The notes under the pieces were generated by a model that worked only from the letters and a program-made list of their open reading frames with translations, made no database searches and was not told the DNA's origin. The position numbers were made by a program, and so were the translations under genes. Positions 37,189 to 46,600 of a DNA stretch of 64,000 nucleotides are shown here, in pieces. The stretch covers positions 496,001 through 560,000 of the forward strand of contig CAWAYH010000009.1 in assembly GCA_963786195.1 (NCBI GenBank), read 5' to 3'. This DNA comes from CAWAYH01 sp963786195. Lineage in GTDB: Bacteria > Acidobacteriota > Vicinamibacteria > Vicinamibacterales > 2-12-FULL-66-21. Within the stretch, counting starts at the first letter, position 1; each line of letters opens with the position of its first letter.

Positions 37189-38433
37189 GGGCCTGTCAGG
37201 AAGTAACTGTGAGATCTCATGCGTGGCGTAGCCGGGTGGATGGTGTAGTTCCAGTCGCCGTGGAAGCGATGTCGTTCGAGGCGCACCGTCGCCATCTGCG
37301 CATCGGTCACGGCGACACCGGCCGGGTACTGTCCGCGATCGAGTTCGGCCCGGACGTGCAAGCCGGCCTCGCTGTGCGTCGACCCAATGAGGCTGACGAT
37401 GGTCGCGAGGTCGACCAGCGGGGTGCCTCGCCAGTTCATGGCGATGTGGGAGAACAGGCGATGCTCGATCTTGTTCCACTTGCTCGTGCCCGGCGGGAAG
37501 TGACAGACCGTGATGGCCAGCCCGGTCCGGTTCGCGAGCTGCTGCAGCTCCCACTTCCACAGGCGCAGCCGCGCGCCGTTGCTGCCCCCGGCGTCCGCGG
37601 TGATGAGCAGCGACGTGGCGGTCCCGATACACCGGCCGGCCCATGTGCTGCCACCAGCGGCGAATCGACCGCACCGCGAAGGTCGCCGTGTCGTGGTCGA
37701 TGCCCACGCTGACCCAGCCTTCATTCCGATGGAGATCGTAGACGCCGTACGGAATGGCCTTGCCCGCCCGTCGGCGCCCGGAATGACGAAGTCGTGCACG
37801 CGGACGCGCTGCGGCGTCTTGGCGGGCCGCCACGCGCGGCCGCCGTTCTTGAAGGGCCCCACGAGTTCTTTCTTCTTGGTGTCGACGGAGATCGCCGGCT
37901 GCTGGCGGCGCTGGGCGGCCCGCACCTGCCGCGCGATGTAGCGAAACTGCGCGTCGCGATCCGGATGTTGGCGGCCTTCGCGCGTCTTGACGTTGCCCTG
38001 CAGACTGTACCCGAGGCCGTGCAGCAACTCGGCGACCACCGTGTGGCTCACGCGTATGACCGAGCGCCTCGAGGGCCACGGCCAAGGTGCGCGTGCTCAA
38101 GCACGTCCAGCGCAGCGGCGAGTCCGGATCGCCCGGCGCGGTCGGTTCGACCAGCGCCTCCAGGTCCCGCAGCAACGTCGGGTGGTGGGTGGTCGCCCGC
38201 TTGCGCCCGCCGCCGGGCTTGCGCACCCGGTCGACCGGCAAGGGCGCGTCGGCGTCCAGCTCCGCCAGCCCGCGGCTGATCGTCGCCGGCGAGAGGCCCG
38301 TCGCGCGGGCCACCGCGGCGATCCCGCCGTAGCCGAGGGCCCGGGCCTCCGTGGCCGCCCACAGCCGTCGCGACCGCTCGGTGAACACCGAGCGCAGCGC
38401 CGCATGTTTCGCGCGGAGCGTGGCGACAGGCAC
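37189..38433 (-). CDS. ISAzo13-family transposase (frame-broken)
   Basis: About 400 residues from a GTG at 38433. The N-terminal helix-turn-helix region has GIAAVARATGLSPATISRGL. The catalytic part includes ISVDTKKKELVGPFKNGGRA (first Asp), LITADAGGSNGARLRLWKWE (second Asp) and CHFPPGTSKWNKIEHRLFSH (catalytic Glu region), then FHGDWNYTI. Frame changes near 38055, 37765 and 37650 split it, and the stop is unclear because the last frame runs to or past the left end. It is therefore either inactive or affected by consensus errors. It cuts and pastes its own element. Confidence 0.8.
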
Positions 38434-38500
38434 GCCTCACCGGTACTACGCCGTCTCAAAAAGTACAAGTTACTTCTTACACTTATTTCCTGACAGGCCC
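37189..38500 (-). mobile_element. ISAzo13-like insertion sequence, 1312 bp
   Basis: Ends are 14-base perfect inverted repeats GGGCCTGTCAGGAA (37189-37202) and TTCCTGACAGGCCC (38487-38500). TTA flanks each end directly (37186-37188 and 38501-38503), giving a 3-bp target duplication. The single gene inside encodes an ISAzo13-type DDE transposase. Exact ends and a visible target duplication suggest a relatively recent insertion. Confidence 0.85.
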
Positions 38501-38608
38501 TTAGGACCGCCATCGACGACATGGAGGGCGCCCCGATACAGCTCAGGTGACGAGATCGTCTTGTAGCAGTCGGCTTCGATCGCCACCATGCCTTCCGGCG
38601 GCGGAAAT

Positions 38609-38764
38609 TCAAGACCGCCTGGTATTCATCGCGTACTCGAGGTTCGGGGCTTTTTCGAGGGGAATGACTCTCTTGAGGCCGTTGATCACTGCCAGCAGCA
38701 GAAACGCGGTGGTCACCCAGACGACGAGATCCGTCACATCCCATCTCTTGTTCGGTTCGCTCAT
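38609..38764 (-). CDS. 51-residue membrane protein, copy 1
   Basis: Starts MSEPNKRWDVTDLVVWVTTA and continues FLLLAVINGLKRVIPLEKAP with a short polar tail (ends MNTRRS). One hydrophobic helix at about residues 13-30 is followed by basic residues. A near-identical gene (copy 2) lies 400 bases away. Coding is supported because the few differences between copies are mostly conservative or silent. No Shine-Dalgarno is clear; a repeat hairpin begins 8 bases before the ATG. Its 3' end is near the interrupted small ORF. No family is recognised. Confidence 0.65.
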   Translation of the reverse strand: MSEPNKRWDVTDLVVWVTTAFLLLAVINGLKRVIPLEKAPNLEYAMNTRRS

Positions 38765-38767
38765 GAT

Positions 38768-38953
38768 TTATCCGAGGGGCTTTCGCCCCTCGGACTCCCC
38801 CACACGCTCTCGCGCGCCGCTTCGTGGTTCGACGAGGCTCACCACGCCCTGAGCGAAGTCGAAGGGCGCCTGGCGCACTCCGCTCGCGTGGCTCGCTCGC
38901 CGTGCTCGCTCGCACCGTGGTACGAGCGGCAGGCTTACGAGACCGCTCCTATT
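38768..38953 (+). repeat. Dispersed intergenic repeat with GAGGGGC hairpin (copy 2)
   Basis: Begins TTATCCGAGGGGC-TTTCG-CCCCTCGG (hairpin about 38772-38793), then a CCCTGAGCGAAGTCGAAGGG segment and GCTCGCTCGC-type palindromes, in the same order as 11448-11690. Both copies lie immediately upstream of a minus-strand start codon. Confidence 0.75.
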
Positions 38954-39007
38954 TGTAGTGTCCGGCTTCAGCCGGACGTTGAGTCCGCCTGAAGGGCGGA
39001 CACTACA
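38954..39007. repeat. Composite palindrome bounded by TGTAGTGTCCG / CGGACACTACA
   Basis: A 54-base element: TGTAGTG then the palindrome TCCGGCTTCAGCCGGA, a 5-base spacer, then the palindrome TCCGCCTGAAGGGCGGA and CACTACA. The outer ends are inverted repeats of each other. A related element is at 57225-57300 and a half-copy at 12524-12547. It lies between the two small membrane-protein genes. Confidence 0.8.
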
Positions 39008-39011
39008 AGGT

Positions 39012-39167
39012 CTAGGGCCGCCTGGTGTTCATCGCGTATTCGGGGTTCGGGGCTTTTTCGAGGGGGACGACTCTCTTGAGGCCGTTGATCACTGCAAGCA
39101 GCAGAAACGCGGTGGTCACCCAGACGACGAGATCGGTCACATCCCATCCCTTGTTCGGTTCGCTCAT
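39012..39167 (-). CDS. 51-residue membrane protein, copy 2
   Basis: Starts MSEPNKGWDVTDLVVWVTTA and continues FLLLAVINGLKRVVPLEKAP, ending MNTRRP. It differs from copy 1 at only four residues (R/G, I/V, L/P, S/P). There is one central membrane helix. The duplication includes nearly the whole gene but not the upstream repeat. Upstream of this copy there is no GAGGGGC hairpin, so the two are likely expressed differently. Function is unknown; such small proteins often bind larger membrane complexes. Confidence 0.65.
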   Translation of the reverse strand: MSEPNKGWDVTDLVVWVTTAFLLLAVINGLKRVVPLEKAPNPEYAMNTRRP

Positions 39168-39262
39168 GTATTCAGACTACGAGGTCCGCAGCCTGGAAGT
39201 CGTTAGCGGGCGGTAAGTATTGAGTAAGTCGCTAGCCGATCGTCGCGTTGGGAACCCGCTGC

Positions 39263-40438
39263 TCAGATCGTCGGATTGCGGCGGTGAATGGCGAATTCGC
39301 GGTGTCCGAGCGTCTCGGCCGTCGTCGGCTTGCCCGAGGCGACGTCGAGGACCTCGGCAAACAGCCGGTCGGCTGCCGCGTCGAGCGTCTCCGAATCGTC
39401 CATGATGCCGCTCACGTCGAGGTCGATGTTGTCGGCCATCTGACGCGCGGTCCTGGCATTACCCGTGATCTTGATGACGGGCGCAATCGGATTGCCCGTC
39501 GGCGTGCCGAGTCCCGTCGTGAAGACGACGACCTGCGCGCCGCCGCCCACCATGCCGGTCACCGACTCGACGTCGAGGCCCGGCGTGTCCATGACCGTCA
39601 GGCCCTTGCGCGTGATCGGCGCGGCGTACCCGACGACGTCTTCGAGCGGCGCGCGCTCGCCCCCCTTGTGGGTGGCGCCGAGTGATTTCTCTTCGATCGT
39701 CGTGAGGCCTCCGCGAATGTTGCCGGGCGACGGCTGCGTGCCGCGAATGTCGAGGCCGAGCGCCCGCGCTTCACCTTCGACGCGCGTAATCACCTGAATC
39801 AGCTTCGTGGCGGTGGCGGGTCGCGGCGCGCGGGACGCGAGCAGATGCTCGGCGCCCATGATCTCGGCAATCTCGCCGAGCACTGCCGAGCCGCCGAGCT
39901 CGACCAGGCGATCCGTCACCCGTCCGAGCGTTGGATTCGACGCAAGACCCGACGTGTAGTCGGAGCCTCCGCACTTGAGCGACAGCACGAGCTCCGACGC
40001 ATCGCACCACTCCCGTTCCTGCTGGGCCAGCATGTCGGCAAATCCACGAGCGAGGCGCACGCCCTTTTCGGTTGCGCGCACCGTGCCGCCCTCGGACTGG
40101 ATCGCGACAATCTGAACCGGCTTGCCGTGACGGCGCGCCGCCTCGGCCAGGTGCTGGGCCACCACCTGCTCGCACCCGAGCGCCACGACCACGACGGCGC
40201 CAACGTTGGGATGACCGCAGTAGGCGGCCAGCGTGTCGTGCGTGACGCGCATGTCCGGTCCAAGCTGGCCGCAGCCCGCCAGATGCGGGAGCGCGGCGCC
40301 GAGCGGCGGCACCGCGGCCGCGATCCGCTCGGCCACGACGGCGGAGCAGATGACCGTCGGGACGACGAGGACGTGATTCCGCGTCCCGACCCGGCCGTCG
40401 GCCCTGCGGTACCCGCGGAATCGAAGCCTGTCGTTCAT
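39263..40438 (-). CDS. uxaA: UxaA-family dehydratase, large (C-terminal) subunit
   Basis: A 391-residue UxaA/GarD-type hydratase main chain, which dehydrates altronate, galactarate or related sugar acids to 2-keto-3-deoxy acids with iron. Hallmarks are GRVGTRNHVLVVPTVICSA, the LKCGGSDYTSGLASNPTLG segment and TTGLGTPTGNPIAPVIKITG. The ORF is intact. The small N-terminal SAF subunit lies 11 bases upstream, so the enzyme is split, as in several bacteria. Substrate cannot be set from sequence, but the pectinase context favours altronate from galacturonate. Confidence 0.87.
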   Translation of the reverse strand: MNDRLRFRGYRRADGRVGTRNHVLVVPTVICSAVVAERIAAAVPPLGAALPHLAGCGQLGPDMRVTHDTLAAYCGHPNVGAVVVVALGCEQVVAQHLAEAARRHGKPVQIVAIQSEGGTVRATEKGVRLARGFADMLAQQEREWCDASELVLSLKCGGSDYTSGLASNPTLGRVTDRLVELGGSAVLGEIAEIMGAEHLLASRAPRPATATKLIQVITRVEGEARALGLDIRGTQPSPGNIRGGLTTIEEKSLGATHKGGERAPLEDVVGYAAPITRKGLTVMDTPGLDVESVTGMVGGGAQVVVFTTGLGTPTGNPIAPVIKITGNARTARQMADNIDLDVSGIMDDSETLDAAADRLFAEVLDVASGKPTTAETLGHREFAIHRRNPTI

Positions 40439-40449
40439 GGGTTCCTCGG

Positions 40450-40836
40450 TCAGCTTTCTTCAGCGCTCGCGGGCGTCCGCTGACGCTCCCCGTTCCGATC
40501 GTTCTGCCCGTTGCGCTCGTCCGGGGGCTCGGCGAGTCGCGCCTGCGGCTCTCCGGACGGGGATTCGAGATCGCCTCGGCCGCGCGTGCTCGCGACGTTG
40601 TGCGTGTGGACGTGCGCGCCGGCGGCGATGTCGGCGCTGGCGAGACCGATCGGGCTGCCGTACTTGATCACCGGCTCGCCCGCGCGAATCGCTCGTATGG
40701 CGACCTTGTGACCGGACGGAATCGGCTCCGCGACGACGACCGCCGCGCCGTTCATGTCGAGCCGGACTCCAGGCTCGAGCGAATGCAGCGCGGTCGCGAC
40801 GTTGTCACGCTCGCTGATGATCAGGACCGGCTTCAC
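40450..40836 (-). CDS. UxaA-family dehydratase, SAF (N-terminal) subunit
   Basis: About 128 residues. The SAF domain reads VLIISERDNVATALHSLEPG, then IPSGHKVAIRAIRAGEPVIK, YGSPIGLASADIAAGAHVHT and HNVAST, the classic small subunit of altronate/galactarate dehydratases. A charged C-terminal tail rich in Glu, Asn and Arg follows. The GTG start overlaps the SDR stop (GTGA). It would join the large subunit at the active site. Confidence 0.85.
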   Translation of the reverse strand: MKPVLIISERDNVATALHSLEPGVRLDMNGAAVVVAEPIPSGHKVAIRAIRAGEPVIKYGSPIGLASADIAAGAHVHTHNVASTRGRGDLESPSGEPQARLAEPPDERNGQNDRNGERQRTPASAEES

Positions 40837-41603
40837 TGGTTGACTCCGCTCGCCAGGAACCCGCCGTCGACCGCCAGCATGTGGCCGGTGACGAACGATG
40901 CCGCGTCCGACGACAAGAAGATCGCGGCGCCCACCAGCTCTTCGAGCCGGCCGAACCGGCGCATCGGTGTCCGGATGAGGAATTCCTGGCCGCGAGGAGA
41001 ATCGAGCAGCGCGGCGTTCAGATCCGTGCGGAAGACCCCGGGCACGATGGCGTTGACCGTCACGTTGTAGGGCGCCCACTCGACCGCCAGCGCGCGCGTC
41101 AGGCCCGCGACCGCGGACTTGCTGGCGACATAGGCCGCAACCTCGAACAACCCGACGAACGACGAGAGCGAGCCAATCGTCAGGATGCGTCCGTACTGCC
41201 GCTGCACCATGTGGCGGCCGAACGCCTGGCATGCGCGAAACGTGCCGTTCAAGTTCGTGTCCAGGATGCGCGCCCAGTCGGCCTCCTCCATGTCGAGCGT
41301 CGGGACGCGTTTCGTGACACCCGCGACGCACGCGAGGATGTCCACCTGGCCGAACGCCTCGATGCACTCGTCACGGAGACGCTCCAGCGATGCGGCGTCC
41401 GCGACGTCCGACGTCAGCCGCAGCGTACGCTTTTCGCTGCGGCGATCGAGCTCGGCGGCGACCTGGTTGACCTGCTCCTGGCGCCGACCCGTCGCGACGA
41501 CGGTCGCGCCCGCGTCGGCCAGGCCCAACGCGAGCGTCCGGCCGATGCCACTCGTGCCGCCCACGACTACGGCCGTCCGGCCGGAAAGGTTGAAGAGACT
41601 CAT
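40833..41603 (-). CDS. SDR family oxidoreductase (KduD-like)
   Basis: A 256-residue classical short-chain dehydrogenase: nucleotide loop GGTSGIGRTLALGLA (TGxxxGIG type), a D at the adenine site (TSDVADAASL), catalytic Ser in GSLSSFVGLFEV and YVASKSA (YxxxK). The closest familiar groups are 2-deoxy-D-gluconate/5-keto-4-deoxyuronate dehydrogenases. It is coupled to the dehydratase subunits. It probably handles keto-deoxy sugar acids from pectin; the exact substrate is not known. Confidence 0.86.
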   Translation of the reverse strand: MSLFNLSGRTAVVVGGTSGIGRTLALGLADAGATVVATGRRQEQVNQVAAELDRRSEKRTLRLTSDVADAASLERLRDECIEAFGQVDILACVAGVTKRVPTLDMEEADWARILDTNLNGTFRACQAFGRHMVQRQYGRILTIGSLSSFVGLFEVAAYVASKSAVAGLTRALAVEWAPYNVTVNAIVPGVFRTDLNAALLDSPRGQEFLIRTPMRRFGRLEELVGAAIFLSSDAASFVTGHMLAVDGGFLASGVNQ

Positions 41604-41612
41604 CGCGACCGT

Positions 41613-42404
41613 CTAAGACGCCTGATGCCTGCCCCTCGCGCGGCGGGCAGACGCGGCCGGGCGTGCGGGACGACGCGTCACGGTTTCTTCGGCGGGTTCC
41701 TGCGCCTGATGCTGGCTCGCCTGAATCAGATGATCGTGCATGGCCCGCCGCGCGGTCTCGGCATCACGCGCGCGGATGGCCTGGTAGATTCGCCGGTGCA
41801 TTTCAGCCGCATCCCGGAGGTCGCGCTCGCTCGCGCGCATCGCGGTCTCCCGCCGCCGCTCGTAGTACATCGCCGAGACCATCTCCATGAGCGATGCCAC
41901 GATGGGGTTGCCCGAGGCGGCAGCGACGCCCCGATGAAAATTGATGTCGTGCACGAGAAACACGTTCGGATCGGCCATGGACGCGAAGAGGCTGGCCACT
42001 TCCTCGGCCAGCGTCGCGATCTGATCGGCGGTGGCGCGCTCGGCCGCCAGGCCTGCCGCGCCGACTTCGAGGATCCGACGCGCCTCGTACATTTCTTCTC
42101 GCGTGAAGCCGTGCAGCGCCGCGAGAAAGCTGAGCGCGTCGGTATTCAACGAAGGCGGACCGGACGGGATATACGTTCCGGATCCGTGACGCGACTGGAC
42201 CACGCCGATCGCGGCGAGCGCGCGAAGGCCCGCGCGGACGGTCGGCCGGCTCACGCCAATCTGCGTCGCCAGGTCGCGTTCGGCCGGCAGCCGGTCGCCC
42301 GGCCGTACGTCCCCGCGCTCGATCAGGTCGCGGACATAGGACACGACCTGTTCGGTGCCGCCCTCGACGCCCTCAGACCGGCCGCGTATCGTGATGGGAC
42401 TCAT
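41613..42404 (-). CDS. FadR-type GntR family regulator
   Basis: About 263 residues: winged helix-turn-helix (VVSYVRDLIERGDVRPGDRL, PTVRAGLRALAAIGVVQSRH) and an FCD ligand domain (DPNVFLVHDINFHRGVAAAS, EMHRRIYQAIRARDAETARR) whose Asp and His residues bind metal in this group. Uronate pathway regulators ExuR/UxuR belong here. It is the first gene of the minus-strand uronate operon. ATG 42404 is favoured; GTG 42410 is an alternative. The C-terminal tail is unusually Arg/Ala-rich. Confidence 0.86.
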   Translation of the reverse strand: MSPITIRGRSEGVEGGTEQVVSYVRDLIERGDVRPGDRLPAERDLATQIGVSRPTVRAGLRALAAIGVVQSRHGSGTYIPSGPPSLNTDALSFLAALHGFTREEMYEARRILEVGAAGLAAERATADQIATLAEEVASLFASMADPNVFLVHDINFHRGVAAASGNPIVASLMEMVSAMYYERRRETAMRASERDLRDAAEMHRRIYQAIRARDAETARRAMHDHLIQASQHQAQEPAEETVTRRPARPAASARRARGRHQAS

Positions 42405-42427
42405 GGACACAGAACGCTCTATGTCAG

Positions 42428-42438
42428 AGGTATTACCA
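42428..42438. promoter_or_regulatory. Candidate FadR/GntR operator AGGTATTACCA
   Basis: An 11-base near-palindrome matching the TNGTNNNACNA form of FCD-type GntR operators with one mismatch. It lies 24 bases from the regulator's ATG, consistent with autoregulation and control of the uronate operon. Confidence 0.5.
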
Positions 42439-42561
42439 CTTGTCTTCGAAGGATGTCAACGGGTGTACCGTTCGGCCCCGGCTTCCCGGGACGCGACCGC
42501 AGTTCAGCCTTATTTCTTGCGTCTCTACAGCCGATCGGGCTATTGGTATAGCCACTTCTCC

Positions 42562-42642
42562 ATTGCGGACTGCTGATTGCGGATTGAGGATTGGGATTGC
42601 GGAATGCTGATTGCGGATTGGATTGGGGATTGGCGATTGACG
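42562..42642. repeat. Imperfect tandem GATTGCGGATTG repeats
   Basis: About 80 bases of degenerate GATTGCGGATTG(A) units directly upstream of, and partly inside, the proposed start of the pectate lyase gene. It is simple-sequence in nature and makes the start uncertain. Confidence 0.65.
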
Positions 42643-43664
42643 GGTTCGGTCGTCTGAGCGCGGGTGCCCTCGTGGCCCTGGTGCTCGTCGCAGGGGTGCG
42701 AGCGACTGGCGCGAGCGGGCAGGGGGCGACGCAACCGGTGGCCTGGCCGGACGTGCTGCGGCAGCCTGCTGGCTGGTATGGGAGCGCTGAGGCCCAGGGC
42801 ATTGCGGACTTCGTGTTGCGGTATCAGCGCAAGTCGGGCGGGTGGCCCAAGGACACCGACATGACGCGGGCGCCCGTTCCCGACTCGCTCGCGGCCGCTG
42901 AGCTGCACCCGGACTCGACGCTCGATAACGGCGCGACGATGACCCAGATCCTTCTGCTGGCGCTCGTGTCGCGCGCGACGGGTGATCCGCGCTACCGGAC
43001 CGCCATGATCCGGGGACTCGACTACCTGCTCGACGCGCAGTATCCCAACGGCGGATGGCCGCAGTTCTTTCCGCTCCGGACAGACTACTCGCGTCACATC
43101 ACGTTCAACGACGGGGCGATGATCGGTGCGATGACGGTCCTCGACGACGTGTCACGGGGCGTGGCGCCGCTGGACGGAATAGACGAGGCGCGGCGTGCGA
43201 AGGCGCGGGCGGCTGTCGCCAGGGGCGTCGAGGTAATCCTGGCGACGCAGATCCGCGTCGAGGGACAGTTGACGGCGTGGTGTGCGCAGCACGATGAGGT
43301 GACGTTCGAGCCGCGGGGCGCGCGACCCTACGAGCATCCGTCGATCAGCGGTCAGGAATCGGTCGGCATCGTGAGGTTCCTGATGACGTGTGACGCGGAC
43401 GCGAGGATCGACAGGGCCGTGGACGCCGCCGTCGCGTGGTTCAGGTCCGTGCGAATCCCCGGCGACCCGCCGCGCTGGGCCCGCTTCTACCAGATCGGCA
43501 CGAACCGCCCGATCTTCTCCGGACGCGACGGCATCATCCGCTACAAGCTCGGGGAGATCGAAGAGGAACGGCGCAACAACTACGCCTGGCTCGGCTCATG
43601 GCCCCAGCGGCTGGTCGACGTCGAATATCCCGCCTGGCGTCAACGGGCCAAAGCGCTACAATAA
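42591..43664 (+). CDS. Pectate lyase (PL10-like), secreted
   Basis: Up to 357 residues. After an N-terminal hydrophobic stretch (LSAGALVALVLVAGVRATGA) come WPKDTDM, STLDNGATMTQILLLALVSR, YPNGGWPQFFPLRTDYSRHI, TFNDGAMIGAMTVLDDV and the DEVTFEPRGARPYEHPSISG segment, which match PL10/PelA lyases. These break polygalacturonate by beta-elimination with calcium. The first codons derive from the GATTGCGG repeats, so the real start is probably a TTG or GTG between 42591 and about 42670. It is divergent from the uronate regulator and likely in its regulon. Confidence 0.83.
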   Translation: MGLRNADCGLDWGLAIDGFGRLSAGALVALVLVAGVRATGASGQGATQPVAWPDVLRQPAGWYGSAEAQGIADFVLRYQRKSGGWPKDTDMTRAPVPDSLAAAELHPDSTLDNGATMTQILLLALVSRATGDPRYRTAMIRGLDYLLDAQYPNGGWPQFFPLRTDYSRHITFNDGAMIGAMTVLDDVSRGVAPLDGIDEARRAKARAAVARGVEVILATQIRVEGQLTAWCAQHDEVTFEPRGARPYEHPSISGQESVGIVRFLMTCDADARIDRAVDAAVAWFRSVRIPGDPPRWARFYQIGTNRPIFSGRDGIIRYKLGEIEEERRNNYAWLGSWPQRLVDVEYPAWRQRAKALQ

Positions 43665-43695
43665 CGCCCGCCATAGTTCACATTCGGAGGCTTCC

Positions 43696-46600
43696 ATGAT
43701 CCGCCGCGCTTTCGTTTCGGCCGCGATGGCCTTGTTCGCATTGACGTCCGTTCCGTCCGCCTCGGTCGACATCCGCGACACGCGACTGCTGCACCAGCCA
43801 GCCACCAACGGCACCCACGTCGCCTTCGTCTACGCGGACGACCTGTGGGTCGCACGGCTGGACGGCACCGACCTCCGTCGTCTGACGACCGATGACGGGA
43901 TCGAATCGAACCCGGCGTTTTCTCCCGACGGGAAAACGATCGCGTTCAGCGCTCAGTACGACGGCAACGTGGATGTGTATGTCGTCCCCGCCGAGGGCGG
44001 CGTGCCGAAGCGCCTGACGTGGCATCCGGGCGCGGACGAGGTCCAGGGGTTCACGCCCGGACGGCCGCCGGGTGCTCTTCACGTCGCCGCGCGCGGTGTT
44101 CACGACGCGCTACACGCAGCTGTTCACGGTGCCGCTCGACGGTGGGATGCCCGAGGCGCTGGCGCTGCCGAATGCCGCGAGCGGCATCTACTCGCCCGAC
44201 GGGCAGCGGATCGCCTACAACCCGCTGGGGCCGCGATTCGAGCAGTGGAAGCAATATCGCGGCGGCACGGTGTCGCGCATCTGGCTCTACGACGTTCGCG
44301 AGTCAGGCCGTCGACAAGGTCCCACAGCCGCCGGCGCGCGCCAACGACGTCGACGCGATGTGGATCGGCGACGTCGTCTACTTCCGGTCCGACCGTGACG
44401 GCGAGTTCAACCTCTATCTCGTACGACGCGACGATCGAAGCAGGTGCGACAGCTCACGCGGCACGAGGACTTTCCGGTTCTGAATGCATCGGCCGGCGGC
44501 GGCAAGATCGTGTACGAGCAGGCGGGCTATCTTCACCTCTTCGATCCGGCGACGCCGCGACCCGCAAACTGAGCTTCGGCGTCCCCGCGGACCTTCGCGA
44601 GACGCGGGCGCGCTTCGTGAAGGGGGCCAACTGGATCAGAAACGCCGCCGCTGTCGCCCACCGGCGCGCGCGCGCTGTTCGAGTTCCGCGGCGAGATTGT
44701 CACGGTGCCGGCGGAGAAAGGCGACGCGCGCAATCTGACCAACAGCACGGGCGCCCACGAGCGCTCGCCGGCGTGGTCGCCGGATGGCACCCGCATCGCG
44801 TACTTCTCCGACGTATCGGGCGAGTACGAGCTGCACATCGAAAACGCAGGACGGCAAAGGCGACGTCGTCAAGCACAAGTTGAACGGCGCCGGCTTCTAC
44901 GAGCGCCTGCAGTGGTCGCCGGACAGCCGCAAGATCGCGTACGCGGATAACTCGCAGAGCACTCTTCGTGCTCGACCTCACGGCCGGCGCCTCCCAGCAA
45001 GATTGCGTCGGCGAAAGTGTACGGACCGGTGAGCTCGGTCACGTTCTCGTGGTCGCCGGACTCGCGGTGGATCGCCTACACGACCAACACCCAGGCGCTG
45101 GCGATGACGGTCAACGCGTACTCGATCGAGCAGAACCAGTCGTTCCCGATCACCGATGGGCTGGCGGAAGTCAGCGAGCCGATCTTCGATCGATCGCGGC
45201 AAGTATCTGTTCATGTTCGCCTCGACCGACGCGGGACCCGTCCTCGACTGGTTCGCGCAGTCGACGGCCGACAACCGGCGGACTCGGAACATCTATCTCG
45301 TCGTGCTGCGTCAGGACCTGCCGTCGCCGCTCGCCAAGGAAAGCGACGAAGAAAAGCCGCGGCCTGCCGACGCCGCAGCCGAAAAACCCGCCGGGGCCGC
45401 CGCCGGAGATCAGAGTGCGGCGAAGAAGCCCGTCGAGCCCGTCCGGATCGACTTCGACGGCATCGAGTACCGGATCCTCGACCTGCCCGTGCCTGCCGGC
45501 GAGTTGTCGAACCTGCAGGCCGGTGACGCCGGCCAAATCTACTATCAGCGGGCGACCGACGCCCCGGGGGCCGAGGATCGCGCTGCACCGCTTCGATCTG
45601 ACGAAGCGCAAGGACGAGCAGATCCTCGAAAACGTCCGGAACTACGTCATCTCCGGCGACGGCAAGAAGCTGCTCTACGCCTCGCGCGACAACTGGGCGA
45701 TCGCATCGACCGCGCAGAAGATAACGCCGGGTGAAGGACGTCTCGCCGTCGCGCGACGTCGAAGTCCGCATCGATCCGCGCGCCGAGTGGACGCAGATCT
45801 TCGACGAAGCCTGGCGGATCAACCGCGACTACTTCTACGCGCCGAACATGCACGGCGTCGACTGGATGGCGATGCGCAAGAAGTACGAGCCGTTCCTGTC
45901 GCCGACGTCGGCAGTGCGCAGCGACCTGAACCGCGTCATCCAGTGGATGTGCAGCGAGCTCTCGGTCGGCCATCACCGCGGCGGCGGCGGCGATCGTCTC
46001 GACACGCCGAAGACGGTCCCGGGCGGACTGCTCGGCGCCGACTACAGCGTCGAGAACGGACGCTACCGCTTCAAGAAGGTGTACGGCGGGCTGAACTGGA
46101 ATCCCCAGCTGCGCGCGCCGCTGACCGAGCCTGGCGTCAACGTGAAGGCCGGCGAGTATCTGCTCGCGGTTCGGCGGACAGGACGTCGCGGCCGCCGGCC
46201 AACATCTACAGCTTCTTCGAGAACACCTCCGGCAAGATCATCGAGATCACCGTCGGCCCGACATCCTGACGGCGTGGGCTCGCGAACGGTCTCGGTCGTC
46301 CCGATCGCGAACGAGGCCGCGCTGCGCAACCGCGACTGGGTCGAGGGCAATCTGAAGAAGGTGACGGCCGCGACCGGTGGACGCGTCGCCTACGTCTACG
46401 TGCCGAACACCGCGCAGCCGGGCTACGCGTACTTCAAGCGGTACTTCTACCCGCAGGCGCACAAGGACGCGATCATCATCGACGAGCGCTTCAACGGCGG
46501 CGGCCAGGTCGCCGACTACTACATCGACATCCTGCGGCGGCCGCTCATCAGCTACTGGGCGATGCGCTACGGCGACGACCTGAAGACGCCGACCGCGTCG

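Larger units (their letters stand above)
37125..38589 (-). pseudogene. Small ORF interrupted by the IS element
   Basis: Taking out the IS together with one TTA copy joins 38589-38504 to 37188-37125 into an open frame of 49 codons plus stop: MVAIEADCYKTISSPELYRG, then ALHVVDGGPKRRPWRVVHGR, then ARELADNGQ. The junction is in frame across the target site. No family is recognised, and the ribosome binding site (GGAAGG) is very close to the ATG, so the original gene may have begun further upstream. It may be a real small gene or the end of a larger one. Confidence 0.4.

Noticed and set aside
37189..38500. IS transposase as a functional enzyme
   Set aside because: Three frame changes and no clear stop, so activity cannot be claimed, although the ends are perfect.
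40881..42551. Plus-strand ORF of 556 codons
   Set aside because: Antisense to the SDR and FadR-type genes, no domain signature; high-GC shadow.
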